Shown one piece after another: positions 1 through 8,097 of a stretch of 51,458 bases of DNA. The stretch spans positions 1 through 51,458 of the forward strand of contig JAIXOO010000382.1 in assembly GCA_027486765.1 (NCBI GenBank), in the 5' to 3' direction. This DNA is from Saprospiraceae bacterium (GTDB taxonomy: Bacteria > Bacteroidota > Bacteroidia > Chitinophagales > Saprospiraceae). Under the pieces are notes generated by a model. The model was not told the DNA's origin. It saw only the letters and a program-made list of their open reading frames with translations, and ran no database searches. The translations under genes and the position numbers were made by a program. Positions within the stretch are counted from its first letter, which is position 1. Each line of letters begins with the position of its first letter.

Positions 1-12
1 AAGAGACGCCTA

Positions 13-1248
13 TTAATTGGCAGCAATTTTTGCTGTAGTTTCCCGCCGCAAAGGCGCCCAATGCAACTGCGTACCACTCCGCCACAACCACTCTAATGGC
101 CCGTATTGGTATTTTTTCAGCCACCATTTGCAAAATTGTACTTGTAGAATGTACACAAGAATGGCCAGGCCAAAATTGATGCTGGCACCCCATGCTCCAA
201 TTTGCCCTAGGCCCCAACCAAAAAAGATAAAAGTACCAATCAAGGACTGCATCACGTAGTTGGTCAATGCCATTTTGCCGTAAGGAGCCAATGCGCCAAT
301 CATGCCCGGTCCACGTTTGCCCAAACACAGCAACAAAATAATACTCACTTCAAATACGGCAATCAGGTAATTGCCAATATCGCCCATAGACCTCCCGATC
401 ATGGCTGGTAAACTGTTGTAATCTGTAATGTTTTTGAACATAAAGGTCAAGCCAACTGCCAAGATCACAATCGCAACTAAACTGCCCCAAATCAGGCGGA
501 TCAACAAACGCCGATGCTGCGCTAAATTTTCAAAAAAACCAGTCCGACCTACCCAGATGCCTAGCAAAAAAAGCCCAAAAGTCATATACCCCCGACTGTC
601 GGTATCAAATTGAAAAAAGAGTTTCATGCTAAATCCTCTAGTGGCATTGGCTTTAAAAATTTCCCAAAGGGAGCCATTTTTTACCGTGTCAAAATACCAG
701 GCATTCTGAGGATCGAGGGCGTCCCAATCCATAGGTGGCACGTCGTAAGCTGCCCGGACTGCCCACAGGATCAACCTGGGGATCCCACACATAAAAATGC
801 CTGCAAAAATCAACAAGGTGCGATTCGAAGCGCGATAAAACAGCACCAGCCCCAAACCAACCATGGCGTAAATGCTCAAAATGTCACCGGCATAAAAAAG
901 GCTGTGGATGAAACCAATGACAAACAGTAGAATCAAACGCCAGACAAAGCGACCGATAAAGGGTTCAGCTTTGCGGCGTGCAGTTTCCATTTGCAGGAAA
1001 AAACTCAATCCAAACAGGAAGGAAAAGATGGCGAAAAACTTGCCCTGCAACAGAATGCCAGAAATGGCCATAAAGACCTGGTCCACATCGTGGTGTGCGG
1101 CATAGTTTTGGTGTTCCTTGGGCGCTCCGGAGCCCAGGTATTGCTCGATCATGTGTACGATCATGATGCCCAACAGGGCGAAACCGCGCAAGGCATCAAC
1201 GGTTAAAATCCGTTTGGTAAGTGTAGTGGTAGGTAGACTTTGGGTCAT
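13..1248 (-). CDS. DUF418 family multi-pass membrane protein
   Basis: A 411-residue inner-membrane protein of the DUF418 (YeiB-like) family; its substrate is not known. The N-terminus has the family signature VDALRGFALLGI. About eight to ten hydrophobic segments follow. The C-terminal part carries the two hallmark DUF418 stretches, YGKMALTNYVMQS and GPLEWLWR. The ATG at 1246-1248 begins just before the conserved DALRGFAL motif, so the start is safe. The stop lies 12 bases from the window edge. It is 88 bases downstream of the aminotransferase gene on the same strand and could be cotranscribed with it. The family is often annotated as possible transporters, but nothing here shows that. Confidence 0.9.
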   Translation of the reverse strand: MTQSLPTTTLTKRILTVDALRGFALLGIMIVHMIEQYLGSGAPKEHQNYAAHHDVDQVFMAISGILLQGKFFAIFSFLFGLSFFLQMETARRKAEPFIGRFVWRLILLFVIGFIHSLFYAGDILSIYAMVGLGLVLFYRASNRTLLIFAGIFMCGIPRLILWAVRAAYDVPPMDWDALDPQNAWYFDTVKNGSLWEIFKANATRGFSMKLFFQFDTDSRGYMTFGLFLLGIWVGRTGFFENLAQHRRLLIRLIWGSLVAIVILAVGLTFMFKNITDYNSLPAMIGRSMGDIGNYLIAVFEVSIILLLCLGKRGPGMIGALAPYGKMALTNYVMQSLIGTFIFFGWGLGQIGAWGASINFGLAILVYILQVQFCKWWLKKYQYGPLEWLWRSGTQLHWAPLRRETTAKIAAN

Positions 1249-1308
1249 TAGGTATTGCTTTGTTTTGCATCAAAGATGTAAGAATCCCCTAATGACCCCC
1301 ATTTTTAG

Positions 1309-1337
1309 AAAAAGGTTACATAGATCAATACCTTTTT
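1309..1337 (-). terminator. weak hairpin after the aminotransferase gene
   Basis: An 8-bp stem (AAAAAGGT at 1309-1316, ACCTTTTT at 1330-1337) overlaps the aminotransferase stop codon. Five of the eight pairs are A-T, and the U-run on the minus strand is formed by the stem itself. It could be a weak terminator or chance. Confidence 0.3.
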
Positions 1338-2182
1338 TATTGTTTAGCTAATGTTTCATTCACCCACTCGTGAAGTTTTTTGCTGTGTTTTTTGCTGAAA
1401 TTGCGGTCGCCAAACAGTTTTACCCAACGGATCCCCCGTACTGCATTGCTCAAAAAAACCTCCTCAGCTTGCCGTAAATCAGCAGGACGGATGGGGCGTT
1501 CCTGGATATTCCAGCCCGCTTTGGGCATTTCCCGGAGCAAAAACTTCCGGAAAACGCCGTCCACACAACCCTCCGAAAGGGGAGGAGTGACCACCATTCC
1601 TTCGCGAACCAGATACAAGTTGGAACTGGAGCTTTCCACCAAACGTTCGTGTTGGTTGAGCAAAAGGCTATCGCCCAACTGGTGCTTACGGGCAAAAATG
1701 GCCCCTAATACGTAAGGTAGCGCGTTGCAGGTTTTTAGGTTGGACAGAAGTGAACCTGCATGGATTTGAGCGATGTTGCAAATCGCTACACTCAGTCCAT
1801 CCTTGTTCCACTGGTATTGTTCGTCCTCCAGTTTTTCAGCCTCAATCAAAAATCTGGCATCGTGGGAATTGGGGGTGTACAAGCCACCTTCAGTCCGAAA
1901 AACAGTGATGCGGATGCGGGCATGGTGCCACTTGTGACAAACCTTGGCGATTTGTTCCTTCCAAAACTCCAGGTTCCAGTCCACCGGAGGTTTGATCTCC
2001 AGTGCAGCCATACCAATGTGCAGGCGCTGCAAGTGTAGTTGAAGCAGAGGAATGTGCTGGTTGATCATACGAATGCTCTCAAATAAGCCATCTCCATAAT
2101 GGAAGGCTCGGTTGTTTGCACTCAGACAGGCCTGATTGGATTCAATCAGCTTGCCATCTAAATTGATGTATTGCTTGCTCAA
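1337..2182 (-). CDS. Class IV PLP-dependent aminotransferase / aminodeoxychorismate lyase-like
   Basis: A 281-residue fold-type IV PLP enzyme, the family of branched-chain aminotransferase (IlvE), D-alanine aminotransferase and aminodeoxychorismate lyase (PabC). Seen: the N-terminal FHYGDGLFESIR motif, the probable PLP-binding lysine in SNLKTCNALPYVLG, the glutamate of LVESSSSNLYLV, and the cofactor phosphate-binding segment GCVDGVFRKFLL. The length fits PabC/DAAT better than longer IlvE proteins. I cannot fix the substrate; 4-amino-4-deoxychorismate lyase for folate synthesis is plausible. The ATG at 2180-2182 gives the usual short lead to the ALSANNRAFHYGDG-type region. It lies divergent to the DUF697-like gene. 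Confidence 0.85.
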   Translation of the reverse strand: MSKQYINLDGKLIESNQACLSANNRAFHYGDGLFESIRMINQHIPLLQLHLQRLHIGMAALEIKPPVDWNLEFWKEQIAKVCHKWHHARIRITVFRTEGGLYTPNSHDARFLIEAEKLEDEQYQWNKDGLSVAICNIAQIHAGSLLSNLKTCNALPYVLGAIFARKHQLGDSLLLNQHERLVESSSSNLYLVREGMVVTPPLSEGCVDGVFRKFLLREMPKAGWNIQERPIRPADLRQAEEVFLSNAVRGIRWVKLFGDRNFSKKHSKKLHEWVNETLAKQ

Positions 2183-2202
2183 TTGCTACGGATATTAGGG
2201 CA

Positions 2203-2210
2203 CAAAATTA
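2203..2210 (-). promoter_or_regulatory. candidate -7 box for the aminotransferase gene
   Basis: Read on the minus strand this is TAATTTTG, a match to the Bacteroidota -7 consensus TAnnTTTG, 20 bases before the start codon at 2182. No convincing -33 TTTG is seen, so this is tentative. Confidence 0.3.
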
Positions 2211-2303
2211 AGGAAGACTTTAGAAATACGTGCTTCATTCACGGTTTAATCTCAGAACTTTCTCCACTTGTCGATATTTTCAGCACGCGGCTGGAGAAAG
2301 CCT

Positions 2304-2311
2304 TAATTTTG
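2304..2311 (+). promoter_or_regulatory. candidate -7 box for the DUF697-like gene
   Basis: TAATTTTG matches the Bacteroidota -7 consensus TAnnTTTG. A weak TTTC lies 22 bases upstream at 2278-2281 in place of TTTG. It would give a leader of about 60-65 bases before the ATG at 2382. Confidence 0.35.
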
Positions 2312-2381
2312 AAACTAAATTTTTACCACAGTGAGAAAGCAATTGTTCGATTTTGCCAAAAACACGCTAAAAAATAGCTTT

Positions 2382-3065
2382 ATGAGTGAACCAAATGTGG
2401 AGCGTTCAAAACACGCTGAAACCGTCATTCGTACACACACCTTAGCTGCTGCCGCTGCGGGTGGCTTTGTCCGCCTTCCAGTAGCTGACATTCTGGCTAT
2501 CGGCGCCGTTCAACTGGATATGATTCGGCAACTGTGCCGAGTGTACAATATTGAATTTGCTGAAGCTCAAGGCAAGGCGGTGGTTTCATCCATCACCAGT
2601 GCCACTTTAGGCAAAGCCATTGCCGGAAGTGCCATCAAATTTATTCCGATCCTCAATTTAGTCAGTGCAATTCCCAACGCCATTTTCGCCGGTGCGTCTA
2701 CTTATGCCGTTGGTGAGGTTTTCAAAATTCATTTTGAAAGAGGTGGCACGATTCTGGATTTTGAAATGGAGAGAGCTAAAAAACTGTATAAGGAAAAATT
2801 TGAGAAGGGCAAAAAAGTAACCGAAGAGTGGGCGAAGGAAGAAAAAATTCGCAAAAAAGGGCCTGGGGAAAGCACCGATGTGCCCCAGGAAGCCAAACAA
2901 CCCAGTGAAGCTGCTGCACCTGTAGCTGAGAAAGCTCCACAACAACCCAATGGGCAGGAAATTTTGGCCAAATTGAAAGAATTGGCCGAAATGCGTGATA
3001 GTGGGGTGCTTTCGGAAGAGGAATTTGCCACAATGAAAAAGAAATTGATCGATATGTTCGGTTAA
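2382..3065 (+). CDS. DUF697/EcsC-like membrane-associated protein with C-terminal SHOCT-like motif
   Basis: A 227-residue protein of unknown function. The first 115 residues contain two amphipathic/hydrophobic stretches of the DUF697 type (AAAAAGGFVRLPVADILAIG and IPILNLVSAIPNAIFAGAS), as found beside GTPases and in membrane-stress proteins. A charged, lysine-rich helix follows (residues about 120-160), then a Pro/Ala/Glu linker, then a SHOCT-like end, MRDSGVLSEEEFATMKKKLI. I chose the ATG at 2382 (MSEPNVERSK) over an in-frame ATG at 2331, because the earlier segment reads through likely 5' leader. The same type of SHOCT end occurs in the TM2 protein at 28.4-29.3 kb. Its stop codon touches the palindrome downstream. 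Confidence 0.7.
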   Translation: MSEPNVERSKHAETVIRTHTLAAAAAGGFVRLPVADILAIGAVQLDMIRQLCRVYNIEFAEAQGKAVVSSITSATLGKAIAGSAIKFIPILNLVSAIPNAIFAGASTYAVGEVFKIHFERGGTILDFEMERAKKLYKEKFEKGKKVTEEWAKEEKIRKKGPGESTDVPQEAKQPSEAAAPVAEKAPQQPNGQEILAKLKELAEMRDSGVLSEEEFATMKKKLIDMFG

Positions 3066-3132
3066 TCGTAGGGGCACCCCTCGCGGGTGCCCCATTATGA
3101 AATAGGGCACCCGCGAGGGGTGCCCCTACGAT
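3065..3132. repeat. REP-like perfect palindrome, 28-bp arms (GTAGGGGC type)
   Basis: Arms 3065-3092 and 3105-3132 are perfectly complementary over 28 bp around a 12-base loop. The left arm begins at the last base of the upstream stop codon. The core is GTAGGGGCACCCCTCGCGGG. It shares its design with the palindrome at 21951-22012 and a shorter one at 48614-48635. It probably folds in the 3' end of the DUF697-like mRNA. Confidence 0.9.
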
Positions 3133-3158
3133 GCCCCAACAAAAGGAAATTATCAAAC

Positions 3159-3188
3159 TTGTCCCATTCAAATTTTTTCCTACCTTTA
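3159..3188 (+). promoter_or_regulatory. candidate promoter of accD
   Basis: TTG at 3159-3161 and TACCTTTA at 3181-3188 are separated by 19 bases, close to the Bacteroidota -33/-7 arrangement (TTTG, TAnnTTTG). The -7 ends 28 bases before the accD ATG. The ring-hydroxylase gene at 43417 has nearly the same arrangement. Confidence 0.45.
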
Positions 3189-3216
3189 CCGCCAGCCAAA
3201 AAAGTAACGATCGCTC

Positions 3217-4077
3217 ATGGGTTGGTTCAAACGATTGAAGGACGGTATACAGACCGCCACCCGCAATAAGAAAGAAGCTCCAGAGGGGCTTTGGCATCAG
3301 TGCGTACGCTGCAAAGAAGCAAGTACGATGAAGGAATTGCGGGAGAATTTTTACAAGTGTCCAAAGTGTAATTATCATACCAGGATTGGGTCCTACGATT
3401 ATTTCGATCTGCTCTACGATGAGCAGGAATACGGTTTGCTCTTTGAGGAATTGCGCTCAAAGGACATGCTGCAATTCACCGATTTAAAGCCGTATCCCGA
3501 TCGCCTCGCCGATGCTTACAAGAAAAATCGCGTTACCGATGCCATTACTGTAGCAGTAGGGAAAGTCAATGACTTACCCTTGGTGGTTGCTGCAATGGAT
3601 TTCAAATTTATCGGTGGGTCGATGGGTTCAGTGGTTGGCGAGCGCATTTCCAAGGCCATTGATTTTTGTATCGAAGAAAAATTCCCTTTCATGATCATCT
3701 CCAAAACCGGAGGTGCGCGCATGATGGAAGCGGCTTTTTCCTTGATGCAAATGGCGAAAACTTCGGCTAAACTCACTCGTTTGGCCAAAGCTCAATTGCC
3801 CTTCTTTTCCATGTTGACCGACCCTACCACGGGGGGCGTTACCGCCTCTTTTGCGATGTTGGGGGATGTCAACTTTGCGGAACCTGAAGCCTTGATTGGT
3901 TTTGCTGGCCCCCGGGTCATCAAAGAAACCATCAAACGCGAGTTACCCGAAGGCTTCCAAACCTCGGAGTTTTTGCTCGAACACGGGTTCCTCGACTTCA
4001 TCGTTGACCGCAAAGATTTGAAGGATCGAATGGCTGAAATGCTTCAACTATTTGCGGTGGTTCACGCACAAAGCTAA
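3217..4077 (+). CDS. accD: Acetyl-CoA carboxylase carboxyltransferase subunit beta
   Basis: AccD, 286 residues. With AccA it transfers the carboxyl group from biotin carboxyl carrier protein to acetyl-CoA, giving malonyl-CoA, the committed step of fatty acid synthesis; cytoplasmic. Seen: the N-terminal four-cysteine zinc ribbon (WHQCVRC at about residue 27 and FYKCPKCNYH about 18 residues later), then the crotonase-type carboxyltransferase core with SKTGGARMMEAAFSLMQM and the PTTGGVTASFAMLGD and IGFAGPRVIKET signatures. Length is typical. accA is not in this window. A palindrome separates it from the upstream gene and a small hairpin follows, so it is probably its own unit. Confidence 0.97.
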   Translation: MGWFKRLKDGIQTATRNKKEAPEGLWHQCVRCKEASTMKELRENFYKCPKCNYHTRIGSYDYFDLLYDEQEYGLLFEELRSKDMLQFTDLKPYPDRLADAYKKNRVTDAITVAVGKVNDLPLVVAAMDFKFIGGSMGSVVGERISKAIDFCIEEKFPFMIISKTGGARMMEAAFSLMQMAKTSAKLTRLAKAQLPFFSMLTDPTTGGVTASFAMLGDVNFAEPEALIGFAGPRVIKETIKRELPEGFQTSEFLLEHGFLDFIVDRKDLKDRMAEMLQLFAVVHAQS

Positions 4078-4116
4078 ACTTTATCTTTCCAATTGCTATT
4101 TATCATCGTAGCTAAT

Positions 4117-4138
4117 GCACAATTGCTCTTAATTGTGC
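4117..4138 (+). terminator. small hairpin after accD
   Basis: GCACAATT (4117-4124) and AATTGTGC (4131-4138) form an 8-bp stem with a 6-base loop, 40 bases after the accD stop. The following bases are only T-rich (CTATATTTTATT), not a clean U-run. Confidence 0.4.
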
Positions 4139-4173
4139 CTATATTTTATTGCATTCGATCAAAAAAATAGAGC

Positions 4174-5193
4174 ATGCGCGAATACATCACCGAAATAGAT
4201 CGCTGGATCACGGAAGGTAAAACCTTTAGTGCGGCTACCGTAACAAATACCTGGGGTAGTGCCCCACGCCCCATTGGCACCATGATGTTCATTGGCCCGG
4301 AGTTGGAAATGTTGGGCTCGGTTTCCGGGGGCTGTGTGGAAGGAGTAGTGCTCAAGGAAGCGGATGAAACCAGCCAAAGTTCAAAGATCAAAAACCTCAA
4401 ATTCGGGGTATCCGACAACGACGCTTGGTCAGTTGGGTTGACCTGTGGAGGTACGATCGAAATTTTTCTGGAAAAATTCGTCGCTTTTGACGCCCCTGCG
4501 GTTTGGCAAACCCTCCGAAGCAATTTACTGGAGAATAAAAGTTGTGTGCTGCTCTCCAAATTGTCGGGCGACATGGCTCAACATTACCTCGTGCATCCAA
4601 ATGGAACCAGCATCGGTGAACCACCTGCGGAATTGGTAGCCGTAGCCAACAAAGCCTATCAGGAACGCAAAAGCCAATTGGTGGAAGTAGACGGCGAAAA
4701 GTGGTTCTTCCGCGTTTTTCCCAAAAAACATCAACTCTTCATCATCGGCGCGGCGCATGCCGCAGCTGAATTGGTGCACTTGGCCAAGTATTTTGATTTC
4801 GAAACCATTGTCATCGATCCCCGGGGCACTTTTGCCCAAAATACTCATTTTCCAACTGCTCCGGATAAAATGTACGAGGATTACCCGGCGGAAGTATTGC
4901 CTGAATACGAAATCGACGAATATACCTTTGCCGTGGTGATGGCGCATGATCCCAAAATTGACGATCAGGCTTTGCACCTTTTGCTGCGCTCCAAAGTAGC
5001 TTACATCGGAGCATTGTCCAGCAAAGGTTCTAACGAAAAACGCAGGGAGAGACTTCTGGCAGCTGGATACAGCGAAGAGGAATTCAAACGGATACACGCG
5101 CCGGTGGGTATTTCCATCAAGTCAAAAACAGCGGCAGAGATTGCGTTGAGTATTTTGGCGCAGATGATTTTGGTGAAAAACCAGTATCTGTAA
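4174..5193 (+). CDS. XdhC/CoxI-family molybdoenzyme maturation factor
   Basis: A 339-residue XdhC-family protein. Members bind molybdenum cofactor and help insert its sulfurated form into xanthine dehydrogenase-type enzymes. Seen: the N-terminal XdhC/CoxI domain with SAPRPIGTMMFIG and the conserved GSVSGGCVEG motif, then TCGGTIEIFLE. A C-terminal Rossmann-like XdhC domain starts at LFIIGAAHAAAELVHLAKYF and includes YIGALSSKGSNEKRRERL and HAPVGISIKSKTAAEIALSI. No molybdenum hydroxylase genes lie in this window, so its client enzyme must be elsewhere. The ATG at 4174 precedes the first conserved helix. Confidence 0.88.
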   Translation: MREYITEIDRWITEGKTFSAATVTNTWGSAPRPIGTMMFIGPELEMLGSVSGGCVEGVVLKEADETSQSSKIKNLKFGVSDNDAWSVGLTCGGTIEIFLEKFVAFDAPAVWQTLRSNLLENKSCVLLSKLSGDMAQHYLVHPNGTSIGEPPAELVAVANKAYQERKSQLVEVDGEKWFFRVFPKKHQLFIIGAAHAAAELVHLAKYFDFETIVIDPRGTFAQNTHFPTAPDKMYEDYPAEVLPEYEIDEYTFAVVMAHDPKIDDQALHLLLRSKVAYIGALSSKGSNEKRRERLLAAGYSEEEFKRIHAPVGISIKSKTAAEIALSILAQMILVKNQYL

Positions 5194-5194
5194 A

Positions 5195-5299
5195 AAGGTT
5201 CCAGGGTTCCAAGTTCCAAAGTTCCAGGGTTGGCTCCGAGCCCTGGAACTTTGGAACCCCGAACTTTGGAACCCTGGAACTTTGGAACCCTGGAACCTT
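5195..5299. repeat. GTTCCA word-array inverted repeat at a convergent junction
   Basis: The whole gap between the convergent XdhC-like and glycosylasparaginase genes is filled with variants of GTTCCA (GTTCCAGG, GTTCCAA, GTTCCAAA) on the left, and with the complementary TGGAAC words on the right. A tight inner hairpin pairs 5218-5229 with 5241-5252. The right arm reaches the asparaginase stop. The same word family recurs at 17416-17556. Likely a bidirectional 3'-end hairpin. Confidence 0.85.
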
Positions 5300-6350
5300 A
5301 TTTATTGAGGTGGCTCTCCGCCATATACACTTTTCCCCCATCTTCCGCCATCGTCACTGAATAGCTGAAGCCAGGTTGAATCGAATAAGCACCGTATTCG
5401 CCCGCTTTATTGATGGCGATAAAGCCAACCTGGAAGGTTTTGGCTTTTTCCGGGTTGATTTTTACAATTCTTTCAACGGCGATTTTACAAGCCTCTTTGG
5501 GTGATTTACCCATTCGCATCATCTCCACGATCAGGGCTGCACCCGCTACACGGATCACTTCCTCTCCCTGCCCGGAGCCAGTTACGGCACCCACTTCATT
5601 GTCTACAAACAAACCTGCGCCAATAATCGGAGAATCACCGACCCGGCCATGGAGCTTGAAGGCCATCCCACTGGTGGTACAAGCACCCGAAAGGTTCCCC
5701 GCAGCGTCCATAGCTATGGTGCCCATGGTATCGTGGTTGGGGCTGCCATCTTCAAACCTGTTGGGCGCAAATGGGCCATTTCCCTTGTTCTTCTTGGCGT
5801 TGATTTGTTGCTGTTCTATGTTGATGACCGGTTTGTATTCCGATTTTTTTAGCCATGCTTTGTAAGCCTTTTCGGCATCTTTCGACAATTTTCCTGACTC
5901 CTTGGGAAAGCCATTGGCCAAGGCAAAGTGCAGTGCCCCTTCACCCACCAGCATCACGTGGGGAGTGGTTTCCATCAATTTACGCGCTACGGAAATGGGG
6001 TGTTTGATGTAAGATAGTCCAGCTACTGACCCACAATTGGCTTTTTCGTCCATGATGCAAGCATCGAGGGTGACGATGCCATCGCGGTCGGGGTTGCCAC
6101 CCAAGCCTACGCAACAATTGATGCTGTCTTCAATGGAGCGTGCCCCAGCTTCTACGGCATCAAGGGCTCTTCCATTTTGCTCGCGCAAAACTTTCCAGGC
6201 TACGGCATTGACGGGCAGTCCGCTGTCCCATGTAGAGACGACGATTGGTTTTACAGCGCTTGGCCCTTTGCTTTTGGCCAGGATTTGACTAAAAGAAACG
6301 AAAGGTAGGCCGAGTGCTGACCACCTCAAAAAATTCCTTCTGGTTTGCAT
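5298..6350 (-). CDS. N4-(beta-N-acetylglucosaminyl)-L-asparaginase (glycosylasparaginase)
   Basis: A 350-residue Ntn-hydrolase that cleaves the GlcNAc-Asn bond of glycoasparagines. The precursor self-cleaves before a threonine, which becomes the nucleophile. Seen: an N-terminal export signal resembling Tat (QTRRNFLRWSALG, then hydrophobic, then ILAKS), so periplasmic or exported; the alpha-chain motif VGLGGNPDRDGIVTLDA; the autocleavage site NHDTMGTIAMDAAGNLSGA, with the catalytic Thr after Asp; and the substrate-loop GRVGDSPIIGAGLFVDN with GSGQGEEVIR. It follows the alpha-L-fucosidase gene by 31 bases on the same strand, which fits stepwise degradation of N-linked glycans. Confidence 0.93.
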   Translation of the reverse strand: MQTRRNFLRWSALGLPFVSFSQILAKSKGPSAVKPIVVSTWDSGLPVNAVAWKVLREQNGRALDAVEAGARSIEDSINCCVGLGGNPDRDGIVTLDACIMDEKANCGSVAGLSYIKHPISVARKLMETTPHVMLVGEGALHFALANGFPKESGKLSKDAEKAYKAWLKKSEYKPVINIEQQQINAKKNKGNGPFAPNRFEDGSPNHDTMGTIAMDAAGNLSGACTTSGMAFKLHGRVGDSPIIGAGLFVDNEVGAVTGSGQGEEVIRVAGAALIVEMMRMGKSPKEACKIAVERIVKINPEKAKTFQVGFIAINKAGEYGAYSIQPGFSYSVTMAEDGGKVYMAESHLNK

Positions 6351-6381
6351 TGGTTAATAGTGTTTTTTGGTTCGCAACAGG

Positions 6382-7818
6382 CTAAAAATTGGTGATTTTG
6401 AACACGTAGGCGTAGCTATTGGCTACAAGTTTAGCAGTTTTTTCAGGAACTACAATACTCGTTGTACCATTTTCGACACTCCAGCGCAAGGCTTCCTTAC
6501 TTCCCAAGAGATTGACGGTGGCTTTTTTATTCAGTGTCAGGTTTTTAATGTCAATTTTTGTTGGTACAGCTTCTCCTTCATCTGCACGGTAAATGGCATA
6601 AACGGTTTTGTCTTTATGGGTAAAAACCAATTTGCCCTGTGGGCCAAGGTCTTTGTCGCCAGTCGTGCCATAGATTGCTTCGGAATTGACGCCCATCCAG
6701 TTGCCAATTTCTTTCAAACGATCATAAGCTTCGGGATGGAAATCACCCTGCGGGCTGGGCGCAATGTTGAGCAAAAGGTTGCCATTTTTGGAGACTACAT
6801 CAACCAGGATGTGAACCAATTTGCGGGCGGGCTTGAAGTTTTCTTTGGGGATGTAACTCCAGGAATCGCCCATGGTCAGGCAAGTTTCCCAGGGAATGGG
6901 CATGTAATGGCTGGGAATTTGTTGCTCTGGAGTCACGTAATTTTCATACGGGCCGGTCACTGTACGGTCAACTACCAACAAACCTGGCTGATGCGTACGC
7001 GCCATGGACGCAATTTTGGGCATGTCGATGTCCTGATCAAAAGGGATGGTTTTTTGCCAGGATACAGTCGTATCAATGGTACTGAATGGACGTACCCATC
7101 CACCATCGAGCCAAAGGATGTCCATTTTGCCATAATCCCGCATCAGCTCTTCAATCTGATTGTAGGTGAAGGTTTTGAACTTTTCCCATTTTTCTGGATA
7201 TTTCTTCGGTGGATAACTCGAGTTGCGATCCTTGGGAGGGAAATAGGGCCACCAATAATCCGGAGTATGCCAGTCGGGTTTGGAAAAATAAGCCCCAATC
7301 ATAAAATCCTGATCTCGGAAGGACTTAAAGACCTCTTTGGCGATGTTGGCCTTAGGGCTTTTGCCAAAAGGGCTATTCATCACGCTGTAATCGGTTTGCT
7401 TGGTATCAAACATACAAAAACCATCATGGTGTTTGGTGGTGAATACCAGGTATTTCATGCCCGCTGCTTTGGCGGCAATGGCCCATTTGTCGGGGTTAAA
7501 ATCGGTTGGATTAAAAGTGGATTGCAGGTTTTCGTAGGCTTTTTTGTAGCCATACCAATCGTTGGCGTAAGGCCCACGGCGTTCGCACCAGCCTTCATCT
7601 TCGGGACAGAGGCTCCAACTTTCCACAATTCCCCATTGGCTGTAGGTACCCCAGTGCATCAGGAGGCCGAATTTTACCGTTTGCCATTGTTGCAGTTTTT
7701 GTTGCACCTGCGGGTCGGTAGGCGGGACGTACTTAGAATGGTTTTGTTCGGAATGTTGCTGGGCCAATAAGAGTTGGCTAAATAACAAAACAAAACCAAG
7801 GATGAGTAGCTGTTTCAT
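6382..7818 (-). CDS. Alpha-L-fucosidase, glycoside hydrolase family 29
   Basis: A 478-residue secreted GH29 enzyme that removes alpha-L-fucose from glycans with retention. Seen: a signal peptide (MKQLLILGFVLLFSQLLLAQ), the HWGTYSQWGIVESWS segment, YLVFTTKHHDGFCMFDT, and the nucleophile aspartate in MDILWLDGGW; then VVSKNGNLLLNIAPSPQGDF and a C-terminal beta domain. Length is normal. The ATG at 7816-7818 is set by the signal peptide. It is upstream of and probably cotranscribed with glycosylasparaginase. The promoter should lie in the 280-base gap to the right, but I saw no clear TAnnTTTG box there. Confidence 0.95.
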   Translation of the reverse strand: MKQLLILGFVLLFSQLLLAQQHSEQNHSKYVPPTDPQVQQKLQQWQTVKFGLLMHWGTYSQWGIVESWSLCPEDEGWCERRGPYANDWYGYKKAYENLQSTFNPTDFNPDKWAIAAKAAGMKYLVFTTKHHDGFCMFDTKQTDYSVMNSPFGKSPKANIAKEVFKSFRDQDFMIGAYFSKPDWHTPDYWWPYFPPKDRNSSYPPKKYPEKWEKFKTFTYNQIEELMRDYGKMDILWLDGGWVRPFSTIDTTVSWQKTIPFDQDIDMPKIASMARTHQPGLLVVDRTVTGPYENYVTPEQQIPSHYMPIPWETCLTMGDSWSYIPKENFKPARKLVHILVDVVSKNGNLLLNIAPSPQGDFHPEAYDRLKEIGNWMGVNSEAIYGTTGDKDLGPQGKLVFTHKDKTVYAIYRADEGEAVPTKIDIKNLTLNKKATVNLLGSKEALRWSVENGTTSIVVPEKTAKLVANSYAYVFKITNF

Positions 7819-7896
7819 CAGGAATCAGTAAGTTTTTAATGGTATGAAATCAAGGTGGAAAATAGTACAAAAAACAGCTCCTTTTTCACAAGGTGC

Positions 7897-7942
7897 AAAA
7901 AAAAAATGCACTGCGGGTAAGCAAAAATGCTTTCGCAGTGCA
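7897..7942 (-). terminator. strong Rho-independent terminator on the minus strand
   Basis: Read on the minus strand, a stem TGCACTGCG/CGCAGTGCA (7942-7934 with 7915-7907) encloses a second short stem AAGCA/TGCTT, and is followed directly by ten U. It would end transcripts coming from the HD-domain gene, about 155 bases beyond that gene's stop codon. The rest of the gap 7819-8097 shows no gene I can support. Confidence 0.8.
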
Positions 7943-8097
7943 TGGACATGCAAGTGGAATGGGACCGTTATGCAAATGGAATGGGAAGTTTGGGCCTTAC
8001 TTTGGGATCATGAAAAGGGTAAAAGCAGTTGGGATATTGCTGCCTTCATTGTAAGGTGTTTTGTGCAAATGGAAACGTTCCAGCAAAATGAAAGAAA

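Noticed and set aside
5195-5299. possible CRISPR-like array
   Set aside because: Units are 6-8 bases and contiguous, inverted rather than direct, with no spacers of constant length and no cas genes.
6367-7770. 467-residue open frame on the plus strand opposite the fucosidase gene
   Set aside because: It mirrors a clear GH29 enzyme with signal peptide and catalytic motifs; its own translation shows no recognisable domain.
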